A DNA stretch of 64,000 bases from Plantago major (lineage: Eukaryota; Streptophyta; Magnoliopsida; Lamiales; Plantaginaceae): NCBI GenBank assembly GCA_026545765.1, contig CM048839.1:60633677-60697676 (forward strand), in the 5' to 3' direction. Shown one piece after another: positions 10,360-20,165 of this stretch. Each line of letters opens with the position of its first letter. Position 1 is the first letter of the stretch. The notes under the pieces are model-generated. The model did not search any database and was not told the DNA's origin. It saw only the letters and a program-made list of their open reading frames with translations. The position numbers were made by a program, and so were the translations under genes.

Positions 10360-11293
10360 CTCTTATATAGAGTTTTGAATGAGTGTTTTTCAGATGAATT
10401 TTGCACAATTAATCGAGATTAGTCTATCTTTTCAGAAGACTAAGCACAAGAAGTTGAGTTTGTAGAGGGGGTTTTGCAGAAATCTTGAGAGATTTTGCTG
10501 TTTTGATGCAAGTTTGAAATTTCGGAATTGGTAAAAGTGTTTGTCTTTTGCCCAAATCCTATATATATAGTAGACAAAATGTACATAGATACAACATACA
10601 TACAACTGAATATGAATGCGTGTCTTTGCATCTACATAGGCATGGTACGTTCTTTGTACTTCATTAAATGCGTAGTGGGCCATGTCTGCATTTCTCAACA
10701 GACATTACTTGCTTTGTTTTAATCTCAACCGTTGAGATCAAATGTTTATTCGTCAAGGGCTTATATTGAATATCTTGTGATGATATCAATCAACAAATGG
10801 TAATCTGCCGACTTGATGGATTTTTAATATGCTACATTCATTGTGTCACTTAGTAAAGAGTAGGAACACTTAATCGTTTGAGCTTATCATTCTGAGTGTC
10901 ATGTCCTTATCTATATATTGTTTATCATGAAAGTGGTAAAAATACAAGACATTGCACATGTTTGACTTTCAGAACTTATACCTTTTGGGCTTTGTGTGTC
11001 CATTTCTCTTTATGACTAAATAGCTTTCTGAATTCAAGTGTCAGAAGCTTCAGTTGTTTGAATGTATTTGACCCACTCTCAGTAAGTAAGTTCTAGTTTT
11101 ATTTACTTATTAAGTGTGTACCAACCTTTGCCTTTCTGGATACCCGTTCAAGAAATGTTTTGCCTTTCTGAGTGTTGCTACTCAGAAACCTTTGCATCAC
11201 CTCTTATCAACTTGGATTTCTGAGAACCTGTTCTCAGAGGCCTACTTCTTTTCTACCTCACTTACTCAGACTTTAGAGATTCAGGACAATTTT
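10360..11293 (-). other. leader between pol and second ORF (minus copy)
   Basis: This is a non-coding, A+T-rich region of 934 nt, equivalent to 2022-2806 of the other copy. It holds the TATA box at 10558-10570 and several CTCAGAA-type words near 11020-11240. A weak purine-rich stretch near 11245-11275 could be a decayed PPT-like tract. No gene is seen. Confidence 0.6.
10558..10570 (-). promoter_or_regulatory. TATA box upstream of the second ORF (minus copy)
   Basis: CTATATATATAGG on the minus strand, followed by ATTTGGGCAAAAG, lies about 200 nt upstream of the ATG at 10359. Core and flank match the plus copy at 2616-2627. Confidence 0.55.
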
Positions 11294-12008
11294 TCAGTCC
11301 TTAGGCAACTCCATTAATCCAAGATTGTGTCTCAAAGTCAAGAACCGGCTTTCTTGTAAGGGCTTGGTGAAGATATCTGCAAGTTGGTCTTACGTGCAAT
11401 CTTGAGTATCTCTATATTGCCTTTCTCAACATGGTCTCCGATGAAGTGGTGTCTAACATCAATGTGCTTTGTTACGCATGGAACTTGGGGTTACGTGTGA
11501 TTGCAATAGCACTTGTGTTATCACGTAAAATGGGAGTTTCTCTTCATTGAGTCCATAGTCTCGAGTTGTTGTTGAATCCACGTAATTTGTGTTACAACAA
11601 CCAAGAAAGAATATATTCAACACGTGGTAGAAGTTGCAATTGAGTTTTGTTTCTTGCTAAACCATGAGATAAGTCTAGTTCCTAAACCCAAGTTCCTGAG
11701 GTACTTTTCCTATCAAGCATTGATCCAGCATAATCAGCATCTGAGTAACCAGCCAAACTCAATCCACTTTCTTTAGGATACGACAACCCTACATCTAATG
11801 TACCTTTCACATACTTTAATATTTTCATAGCAGTGTTGTAGTGTGATTGCATTGGATTTGTTTGAAATTTAGCACACACTCCAACTGCATATTGAATATC
11901 AGGTCTGCTTGCAGTAAGGTAAAGTAGTGAACCTATCAATTTCCTATACTTGTGTTCGTCAACACTCTTATCTGATTCAGTATAGGTCATCTTGGTTCCT
12001 ATGCTCAT
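11294..12008 (-). pseudogene. pol: RT end and RNase H (minus copy)
   Basis: From 12008 the frame reads [28 protein letters not shown] and GYSDADYAG, losing frame after DRKSTSGT at about 11682. From there to the pol stop at 11294-11296 the RNase H end is recognisable only in pieces (DNTSAIAIT, then a DIFTKPL-like relic). It contains many small differences from the plus copy, often where that copy has CAG and this one has CG or ACGT. Confidence 0.75.
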
Positions 12009-12598
12009 AGGTATCTTAGCATTCTTTTCAGAAGGCTTAAGATTGAACTTTGTGAGAATGTCTTTGCATACTTTGTCTGACTAATGAATATTCCATCATT
12101 GAGTTGCTTGACTTGCAATCCTAGGAAATAGTTCAATTCTCCCATCATGCTCATCTCAAATTTATTTTTCATGAGATTTGCAAAGTCATCACAAAGTTGC
12201 TTGTCCTTAGATCCAAATATAATGTCATCAACACATACTTGAACTAAGAGTAGTTTCCCATCATGATTTAAAGTAAATAGAGTTTTATCAACTTCACCTT
12301 TCTTGAAACCACTTTCCAGAAGATATTTGGCCAAAGTGTCATACCATGCTCATGGAGCCTGTTTCAGTCCATATAGAGCTTTCTGTAGCTTATAGACCAT
12401 TCTACTTTCTGAGGAAACTTTAAAGCCAGGTGGTTGTTCACCATAGACTTCCTCAGCAAGTTCACCATTCAAGAATGCACTCTTGACATCCATCTGATAA
12501 ACTTTAAAGTCTTTATGAGCTGCAAAGGCCAGAAAGAGTCTTATTGCATCTAATGTGGCAACTGGTGCATATGACTCATCAAAATCTAAACCTTCAGT
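12005..12598 (-). pseudogene. pol: reverse transcriptase core (minus copy), altered catalytic box
   Basis: [26 protein letters not shown] and LYGLKQAP are readable. A TGA at 12349-12351 follows KQAP. The catalytic box reads CVDD, since codon 12235-12233 is TGT where the plus copy has TAT. A single-base loss near 12050 shifts the frame in the YAKD region. With the stop, the shift and the altered box, this RT cannot be active. Confidence 0.8.
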
Positions 12599-13606
12599 CT
12601 AGGTGAATCCCTTGGCAAGCAACCGTGCTTTGTTTCTGGTTATTTCACCAGATTCATTCATCTTGTTTCTGAAAACCCACTTAGTTCCAATCACAGATAT
12701 TCCTTCTACAAATGGAACTAGTTTCCAGACTTTGTTTCTTTCAAACTGATCCAACTCTTCTTGCATTGATGAGATCCAGTCTTGGTCTCTTAATGCTTCT
12801 TCTATAGTTTTTGGTTCAATGTTTAAGATAAAACATCCAAAGAGAGAATTAGCATTTTCAGCTATTGCTCTCCTAGTCCTAACACCTTGATTGATTGGTC
12901 CAATCACATCTTTTGCAGGATGATCCGTGATCCATCTCATCATGGGTATAGGGCTAGTAGGGTCAACATCTATGTGATTTGAATGTGAATCACTATGATT
13001 ATGACTTGATACTTCTTCAGTATTTGTGACATTTTGCACCTCAGAAGGGCGGTGAATGTCTGACACTTGCTCAGTGTGAGAGCTTTCTGGGACATGCCTG
13101 TCAGAGAGGTCATTTCCAGAGTTAGCTCTCTGATGAACATCTTCAGTTTCCATTTCTGGAATTCTCATAGGAAATTCTTCATCATGTCTGAGAATCATCT
13201 GGTTGTTACTAGGCATTTCATGCTTTTCTTCGTCAGAGTCATCCTCTCTTTCCACAATGATATTTTTCCTTTCTGAGGGTTCTTCTTCAGAATCCTTTAT
13301 CATTAGTTCCTTGAACCTTTCTGAGAGTTCATCATCAAGCGGTTTTTTCTTGTTTCCTTCATAGAATACAACATGAACTGATTCTTCAATCTTCTTTGTT
13401 CTTTTGTTGTAAACTCTGTATGCTTTGCTATTCATAGAATAACCAAGAAACACACCTTCATCTGCCTTTGGTTGAAATGTTCTTAGATACTCTTTTCCAT
13501 TGTTAAGGACAAAACATCTACAACCAAACACTTTCAGATGTTTGATATTAGGGGGTCTACCAACCAAGAGTTCATATGGGGTCTTGTCATGGTGTTTGTT
13601 TATCAA
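12599..13606 (-). pseudogene. pol: integrase C-terminal part and RT start (minus copy)
   Basis: The frame is open for 335 codons and ends in a TAG at 12599-12601, the same codon as the TAG at 684-686 in the plus copy. It starts with the copia integrase end (TPYELLVGRPPNIKHLKVFGCRCFV, FLGYSMNSKAYRVYN). It continues through the acidic linker with repeated SDIH/EQVS words into WISSMQEELDQFERNKVW. Confidence 0.85.
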
Positions 13607-13987
13607 GCATCTGCTCGAGTGTAGTATGTCGTGGTTTACGCCTTCAACCCAATAAACTTCACTTATTTAAGGTGTCACTAGCATTGTCCTTGCCGCTTCT
13701 TTAAGGGTTCTATTTTTCCTTTCTCGCAACACCATTTTGTTGTGGTGTTCTTACAGGAAAGTTGGTGTTGTATACCTTCTTTGCAAAAATCCTTTATGTC
13801 TGGTTGACAAACTCAGTACCATGGTCTGCATTACGACAGATACTTTGTCATTTTCATGACTTCAAGCTTATTCAAAGAAGTTTGGTATCTCCACCCTAGC
13901 ATCGATTTGTGCTTTAGAAAGACAACCCAAGTGAATCTTGAGAAGTCATCTACAACAACTGACCATACTTCTTTCATGCATAACTAG
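13607..13987 (-). pseudogene. pol: integrase catalytic core, decayed (minus copy)
   Basis: This is the place where the D,D35E core should lie, between the zinc-binding part and the GRPP motif. Fragments are readable in changing frames (for example DDFSRFTWV-like and HHNK-VLREKGK words), but no open frame of useful length remains. Many short indels interrupt it. Confidence 0.6.
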
Positions 13988-14233
13988 TTACAGATAATTC
14001 AAAAGATCCATGTGTAATAGTTGCAGTGGTCTAACACTAGAGTGTCTGGTTTTGGACTTGAAAGAGATTTTGGATTGTTTCCCCATCTGACAGGCAGAAC
14101 AGATACCATCCTTTCTGAAAGATGTTTTGGGAAGACCAACCACTAACTCTTTCTTGGCAAGTTTGTTCAGAGTTTTGAAGTTCAAGTGACTCATTCTTTT
14201 ATGCCATAACCAGTGCTCTTCTGTGTGACCTGA
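13988..14233 (-). pseudogene. pol: gag-pre-integrase zinc-binding domain (minus copy)
   Basis: LWHKRMSHLNFKTLNKLAKKELVVGLP, then CSACQMGKQSKISFKSK and LLHMDL, is the HHCC zinc-binding head of copia integrase with both cysteines (CSAC) present. A TAA at the end of the protease part (14234-14236) precedes it, and a stop at 13988 follows. Confidence 0.8.
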
Positions 14234-14635
14234 TTAACTCACCATGAGACATTCTTCAGTTGTGGCAGATGCCCAATCGGTAACATAAAGACTACCTTTC
14301 CGCCGAGCAACCAAGACTGTCTGCTTTGACTCATTGTCTATAAGTTTGCAATACTTTGCTTTGAATTTCACAGTGAATCCCTTGTCTGCAAACTGGCTCA
14401 TGCTAAATAGATTATATTTCAAACCTTTAACATGTAATACGTCAGTGATTGTTAATGATCCTAATTTGACGTTGCCAAATCCCAGAGAGGGATTTAATTC
14501 TCCTCCAGCAGATCTGATGTCTGGTCCAGTGTTGCAAGCTTTGTAGTTGACCAGATTTGCTTTATCTCCTGTCATGTTCTTTCCGCATCCACTATCAAAT
14601 AGCCATTGAGCCTTAGTCCAAGAGGCATTCTGCAC
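14234..14635 (-). pseudogene. pol: aspartic protease (minus copy)
   Basis: WLFDSGCGKNMTGDKANL contains the DSG catalytic triplet of copia proteases. LTITDVLHVKGLKYNLFSMSQFADKGF follows, the usual end of this domain leading into the integrase head. The protease cuts the gag-pol polyprotein and acts as a dimer in virus-like particles. The domain itself is open, but its upstream junction with gag is broken. Confidence 0.85.
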
Positions 14636-15161
14636 AAAAACAGGAAACAGGAGTTAGGTTCTTGCCTCACAGATAGAACCACTTAGACTAAACATTCTTC
14701 CAGTAGGAATCCACATTTTAGTGAATTTCTTGGGAGTTTGTTTTTCTCTAACTTGATCAGAAGGAGATGCAATAAAATCAGTAATTTTGATCTCAATCTT
14801 CCTTCTTGGGGTATTTCTAGGTGTTTCGTTTGGTGCTTTCTGGACCCTGGGTTTCTGGGGTTGCTTTTCAGCAAACTTAGCCTTTCCGCCGTGTTCCTTC
14901 TAGCTCGGCATTCGCTTTTCAAAGGGCTTGAGATTTCTTCCACTTCTGTCTATTGCTACGTGCAATATCAGCCTTGCGCCATTGTTCTTGTCCTTCCTTA
15001 TATTGTTGTAGAAGAACTTTTCCAATAGCACGATAGCCAATGCCATTCCGAACACCTTTGGCTTTCTGAATACGTTCTTCAGAAGCCTTACTAGTTTCTG
15101 CACCATCTTTATTTTCATAAAATGGTACAGTAGAGAATTTGCCTATTCCAGCAATTCTTCC
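14636..15161 (-). pseudogene. gag-protease linker, decayed (minus copy)
   Basis: Fragments in shifting frames include KMWIPTGRMF near 14690-14720, a usual run-up to copia proteases in this lineage, and basic stretches. No zinc-knuckle with all its cysteines is readable. Confidence 0.55.
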
Positions 15162-16127
15162 CTACCTAGTAATGCAGCAATGTGGATGGTTGCAAATCTG
15201 AGGGTTGTGTTTCTTTTCAAAAACCTTATCCACAAGTTTCTTGTGAACTTTTTGTTCTTTCAAAGGCTGGGTTGCTACTCCTTTTTCTTTGTCAACTACC
15301 CTAGATTTCTGACCAATGCTATAGGTGGTTGAGGAACCATTCTGTTGACTTTTTACAAAGGTCAACCTTTCGTCACTCTTCTTCAGAGGACATGAATTAC
15401 TCGATTGTTCATCAAGTCCAAGTCCACCTTTCTCAGAGGGATCTCTCAGATAGGATTGAACCTCAGTGAGAGTGTCACTAGCCTTTGCATAAGATTGGAA
15501 GGATAGCTCTTTCTTTCTGAGTTCTTCATTCTCATAAAGCAGCTTCATCATTTTCTTATTAAGTTCATCCAAGGCTAGTTTGTGAGAATTTTCATTCTCA
15601 GATATCTGAGCTTTCAGAAAGGCTATTTCAGCGTTCTTGTTCTCAGATACTCTGGTTAGCTCAGAAACCTCTTTTTCAAGAGTTTCTTTGCTTTCCTCTA
15701 GAATTCTAGTTTTGGATTTTGCTTCCAGAAATTCTTTCTCATAACGATCCAATTCACTCTTGACCAACTCCAGATCCTCAATTCCATCATCACTCTCATA
15801 GTACAGAAATTGTGAATTGTTAGTTACCTCATCAGCCATAAGACATTTTTCAATGTTGGAGATGTCTGGACCAGCAATCTCAGCAATTCCACACATTTCA
15901 TTCTACTTAAGGCCGAAGTCGACTACATCGTGGGTGATTCCACACAATTCTGGTGATGGTAGGTTTGAGTCATCTGAATCTCCATCTTCAGAATCTGTCT
16001 CAATGTCTAGAGCATCAAGTTGAATTTGAATCTTCTTCCTTTCTTCAGTCAGTAAGGCCCTTTGATTTCTCTTGAAGTTTCTTATGTCCTTCTTGTCACC
16101 TGTTTTGAGCTTATTTAAAGGTGACAA
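15162..16127 (-). pseudogene. gag C-terminal half with long coiled coil (minus copy)
   Basis: One frame with a single TAG at 15903-15905. It holds CLMADEVTNNSQFLYYESDDG, then a coiled coil of about 110 residues (LELVKSELDRYEKEFLEAK and on to ELRKKEL). It ends in a basic cysteine/histidine-rich stretch (CNHPHCCITR) and a TAG. Elongated gag with coiled coils is typical of Sireviruses, where it is thought to mediate particle assembly or host protein contacts. Just upstream, near 16140-16160, a FYCQKRHFK relic may be what remains of a CCHC knuckle. Confidence 0.75.
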
Positions 16128-16164
16128 TCTCTTGAAGTGACGCTTTTGACAATAGAAGCGGATA

Positions 16165-17157
16165 TCATTTCCTATTTCGCAGCTTTAGACTAACACCTTT
16201 ACGAATGGGGTGTTCAGAGAGTTGTTCATTTGTTCTGTTTGATCGATGATAGTTTGGGCCAAGATGCTTTTTCGGCTTTTCTTTAGCTTTTCTTCTCTCA
16301 ATCTCTTGACTCACAAATTTCTTCATGGGTCTTACTGCAAGAGCATTTTCTTCAGATGCATCTTTGGTATCCTTCTTTTCAGAAGAACCTTGAGAAATTA
16401 GAGCAACACTTTGCAACTTTTCAGCTGTTTGTTCTCTCTGAGTTGTCTCATAGTCTACAGTAGCAAGATGAGAAAAGAGCTCTACTGGAGTAATATTTGG
16501 CATCCCTTGGTTGAAATAAAAGAACTTAGTGTGCTCCCAGTTGTGATTGAGACTTCTGACAATAGTCTTAATCTTTTCTGACTAGGAGTATCTATTGCTT
16601 TCACCAAGTGCAGCCATATCACTCATAAGAGTAGTAAATCTGAAATCAAGTTCTTCCAGAGTTTCAGTGGGACCTTGTTTGAAGTTTTGGAACTTCAATT
16701 TAAGAACTTCGAACTTGTTTTCTTTGGTTTCCTCAGTTCCGGCACAGATTTCTTCAATCAGTTGCCAGGTAACTTTCGCCGTTTTAGCACCCCACAGTTT
16801 ACAATGTATGTGCTCAGGTGTCGATCTGATGATTATATTACGAGCTTGACCATCCAATCTGTGTCTCTTGGAATCTTCAGATGTCCAGAGCTCTCTTGGC
16901 TTGTCTTCATGCATAATGCTTCCACGAGCAACATGACCACTATCACTAGCAGCCATATCCTCGCTTCCATCTTCCTTGTCTGAGGCTTTTCTTCCATCAC
17001 ACACCTCAGTAACTTGTTTGAGTTGTCTGATTTTGATAGGCCCTTCATTGATGACATAGATCATCTCGTCACTAATGGCCTCCAGATGGAGCAACATGTT
17101 GTTCTTCCATTTCTCGTAGTTTTCTGGCTTCAGAACGGGTGCGTCACTCAGAGACAT
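16165..17157 (-). pseudogene. gag N-terminal half (UBN2-like capsid region, minus copy)
   Basis: I chose the ATG at 17157 because MSLSDAPVLKPENYEKWKNNMLLHLEAI matches the usual opening of plant copia gag, and it lies about 100 nt after the primer binding site. The frame continues through WQLIEEICAGTEETKENKFEVLKLKFQNFKQ to a TAG at 16582-16584. Beyond that the same frame resumes (MPNITPVELFSHL, then a basic stretch) and ends in a TAG at 16165. Gag forms the capsid of the virus-like particle. Confidence 0.8.
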
Positions 17158-17260
17158 ACATGCACAGTTAACACACAAATTATATAGTCCTCAAAAAGAG
17201 ACAAAGTTCCTTCACCTATCTGGGGATCTAGGTTCAGTGCAGAAGGCTTGTGAACCTCCT

Positions 17261-17272
17261 GCTCTGATACCA
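17261..17272 (-). promoter_or_regulatory. primer binding site (initiator tRNA-Met type)
   Basis: TGGTATCAGAGC on the minus strand, 2 nt inside the LTR end, is the usual Sirevirus and plant copia PBS complementary to the 3' end of initiator methionine tRNA. It fixes the LTR boundary and the element's orientation. Confidence 0.9.
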
Positions 17273-17274
17273 CT

Positions 17275-18399
17275 TGTTGGTCCAGATAACGGCAAAGTAA
17301 AAGACTAGAGGGGGGGGGGGAATAGTCTTTTAAAACTTTTGTCGATAAACAGCTTCTCGAACTGGGGTTTCGATACTTAAATTCAGAACGCGGAAGACTT
17401 TAAGATAGGTAAGTGCGTAAACAATAAGTATGTGTGTGTGCTTTCTAAATATAAATATAGAAAGGTAAATGACATGTTAAGTATAGTGGTATCTGGAGGT
17501 GGCGTAATCCTCCAACTAATCCACTTCGGTCTTTCTGAGACCTAGAATTCACTAGAACAGATAATTGAGTTCACCTTACAATAATCCTATTCTAAGATTC
17601 CTAAACAAATGGTTCCCAACCAAATGTTCCCCCTGAGTTATTCCCCGGCTCCTAGAGCTAAGTACTTCCTCTACTCAAATAACCTTGGAGTTATTCTCTG
17701 ATTTCCCAAATCAAGTACTTCCTCTACTCCACGCCTTGATGGTGTTGGTTATAAGGTTTTGTCAGAAAGGCTTCTCTTATAACTTTTCAATTATGTTTTT
17801 AGAGAGCCAAACAGAATGAGACTACTTAATACACTTGTTCAGTGGATGGCAGTCTGCTCTTTACTGACCCAAGTAATTGATGTCCGTTCTGGAGAATGAG
17901 CTTCAGAAAGGGTATCTGATAGTTCAACTCTTTCACGAATAACAATCTCTTGTTAAGGTTCAGGACAACTTAGAACTACTAGTGATTCTTCAAGCAACAG
18001 AAAGCTTTCAGAAAGGGTAGTAGAGTGCTTGAGAGAATACTTTGCTTGATGGTAAGTTTGCATGATAGTTCTAAGGTATGTTCTTCAAGCATCTAAGTGT
18101 GTGATATATATAGATAAATTTGAGAGGCGTTTGAATTATATCCGTTGTGCTCTCCATCAAATTATATCCGTTTATATCTTGAACTATGTACTCAGAAGTC
18201 ACTATCTCATTTTTCAGAGAGGACTACTTTTTCCAGCATTTCTGTCGATGCATTTAATGCATAGTACTGTTCATTGTCCTTTAGTCTCAACGGATACATG
18301 ATCCTTTCTGATGGCTTGCATGCTCCATACTCATGATGTCATATGTCCAGAATCATATTTCGAAAGTAAGTTAATATACTTAAGAAAGGATTAAGGACA
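17275..18399 (-). repeat. 5' LTR of the minus-strand element
   Basis: On the minus strand it starts TGTCC at 18399 and ends CCAACA at 17275, about 1125 bp, with the expected TG...CA ends. The inner end is fixed by the PBS. The outer end is inferred from the point where 5S spacer sequence resumes (TTTTTGTAAATATG at about 18405). A TATA box sits at 18103-18113. No second LTR exists in the window to confirm the ends. An 11-G run lies at 17310-17320, close to the inner end. Confidence 0.75.
18103..18113 (-). promoter_or_regulatory. TATA box of the LTR promoter
   Basis: CTATATATATC on the minus strand, about 290 nt into the LTR, is the only clear TATA box there. It would start the genomic RNA some 30 nt downstream. 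Confidence 0.55.
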
Positions 18400-18498
18400 T
18401 AGTCTTTTTGTAAATATGAAAAGTGTACGGAGTTGGGTTAGGATAGGTTCGGTGGAGTATCATGAAGGAATAAAAGAATAGGGAGCGCAAACATTGAT

Positions 18499-18617
18499 GG
18501 GTGCGATCATACCAGTAGTAATGCACCGGATCCCATCAGAACTCCGAAGTTAAGCGTGCTTGGGCGAAAGTAGTACTAGGATGGGTGACCCCCTGGGAAG
18601 TCCTCGTGTTGCACCCT
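18499..18617 (+). rRNA. 5S rRNA: 5S rRNA copy 1
   Basis: C18T, C20G, G70A; C box intact. First gene after the LTR. Confidence 0.9.
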
Positions 18618-18817
18618 TTTTTGCGTCTTTTACGATGTGGGTATTTTATTTTCTCCGCTGAATTCGGTTGGACAATGGAAACCGAAAGGCGGCGTGGGAT
18701 GACTGACGCGTGTCGAAAGGGTATTTTTGTAAATATGAAAAGTGTACGGAGTCGGGTCAGGATCGGTTCGGTAGAGTATCATGAAGGAATAAAAGAATAG
18801 GGAGCGCAAACACTGAT

Positions 18818-18936
18818 GGGTGCGATCATACCAGCACTAATTCAACGGATCCCATCAGAACTCCGAAGTTATGCGTGCTTGGGCGAGAGTAGTACTAGGA
18901 CGGATGACCCCCTGAGAAGTCCTCGTGTTACACCCC
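18818..18936 (+). rRNA. 5S rRNA: 5S rRNA copy 2
   Basis: TTCAACGG in place of TGCACCGG, A55T, and a changed C box (GGACGGATGA, CTGAG). Confidence 0.85.
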
Positions 18937-19129
18937 TTTTTGCGTCTTTTACGATGTGGGTATTTTATTTTCTCCGCGGAATTCGGTTGGTCAATGGAAA
19001 CCGAAAGGCGACGTGGGATACCGCATATCGAAAGGGTATTTTTGTAAATATGAAAAGTGTACGGAGTCGGGTCAGGATCAGTTCGGTGGAGTATGAAGAA
19101 ATAAAAGAATAGGGAGCGCAAACACTGAT

Positions 19130-19248
19130 GGGTGCGATCATACCAGCACTAATGCACCGGATCCCATCAGAACTCCGAAGTTAAGCGTGCTTGGGCGAGA
19201 GTAGTACTAGGACGGATGACCCCCTGAGAAGTCCTCGTGTTACACCCC
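19130..19248 (+). rRNA. 5S rRNA: 5S rRNA copy 3
   Basis: A box intact; same altered C box as copy 2, and GTTACACC at the end. Confidence 0.87.
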
Positions 19249-19440
19249 TTTTTGCGTCTTTTACGATGTGGGTATTTTATTTTCTCCGCGGAATTCGGTT
19301 GGTCAATGGAAACCGAAAGGCGACGTGGGATACCGCGTATCGAAAGGGTTTTTTGTAAATATGAAAAGTGTACGGAGTCGGGTCAGGATCAGTTCGGTGG
19401 AGTATGAAGGAATAAAAGAATAGGGAGCGCAGACACTGAT

Positions 19441-19559
19441 AGGTGCGATCATACCAGCACTAATGCACCGGATCCCATCAGAACTCCGAAGTTATGCGTG
19501 CTTGGGCGAGAGTAGTACTAGGACGGATGACCCCCTGAGAAGTCCTCGTGTTACACCCC
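19441..19559 (+). rRNA. 5S rRNA: 5S rRNA copy 4
   Basis: G1A, A55T, altered C box as in copies 2-3. Confidence 0.85.
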
Positions 19560-19751
19560 TTTTTGCGTCTTTTACGATGTGGGTATTTTATTTTCTCCGC
19601 GGAATTCGGTTGGTCAATGGAAACCGAAAGGCGACGTGGGATACCGCGTATCGAAAGGGTTTTTTGTAAATATGAAAAGTGTACGGAGTCGGGTCAGGAT
19701 CGGTTCGGTGGAGTATGAAGGAATAAAAGAATAGGGAGCGCAAACACTAAT

Positions 19752-19850
19752 GGGTGCGATCAAATCAGCAGTAATGCCCCGGATCCCATCAGAACTCCGA
19801 AGTTAAGCGTGCTTGGGGTGACCCCCTGGGAAGTCCTCGTGTTGCACCCC
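19752..19850 (+). pseudogene. 5S rRNA copy 5, internal deletion
   Basis: 99 nt; 20 nt lost between the A box and C box, removing the intermediate element. Confidence 0.9.
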
Positions 19851-20046
19851 TTTTTGCATCTTTTACGATGTGGGTATTTTATTTTCTCCGCGGAATTCGG
19901 TTGGACAATGGAAACCGAAAGGCAGCGTGGGATGACACGTGTCGAAAGGGTATTTTTGTAAATATGAAAAGTGTACGGAGTCGGGTCAGGATCGGTTTGG
20001 TGGAGTATCATGAAGGAATAAAAGAATAGGGAGCGCAAACACTGAT

Positions 20047-20165
20047 AGGTGCGATCATACCAGCACTAATGCACCGGATCCCATCAGAACTCCGAAGTTA
20101 TGCATGCTTGGGCGAGAGTAGTACTAGGATGGGTGACCCCCTGGGAAGTCCTCGTGTTACACCCC
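20047..20165 (+). rRNA. 5S rRNA: 5S rRNA copy 6
   Basis: G1A, A55T, G58A; C box consensus. Confidence 0.88.

Larger units (their letters stand above)
5199..18399 (-). mobile_element. Ty1/copia (Sirevirus-like) element, minus-strand copy with 5' LTR
   Basis: Reading right to left: LTR 18399-17275, tRNA-Met-type primer binding site 17272-17261, gag from 17157, protease near 14620, integrase, RT, RNase H to 11294, leader with TATA box, and second ORF from 10359 to the junction near 5199. Order and motifs are those of Ty1/copia. The long coiled-coil part of gag, the initiator-tRNA-Met type PBS and the ORF beyond RNase H favour the Sirevirus lineage. The 3' LTR is absent because the element is cut at the junction. 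Every ORF is interrupted by stops or frameshifts, so the copy is dead. The missing LTR partner means its age cannot be estimated from LTR divergence. Confidence 0.85.

Noticed and set aside
14738..15028. Plus-strand open frames inside the minus-strand gag-pol (for example 96 codons here)
   Set aside because: They are antisense to gag-pol remnants with recognised motifs; no start context or known family.
18062..18301. Plus-strand open frame of 79 codons in the LTR
   Set aside because: It lies antisense within the LTR over its TATA box; hydrophobic, no recognisable protein.
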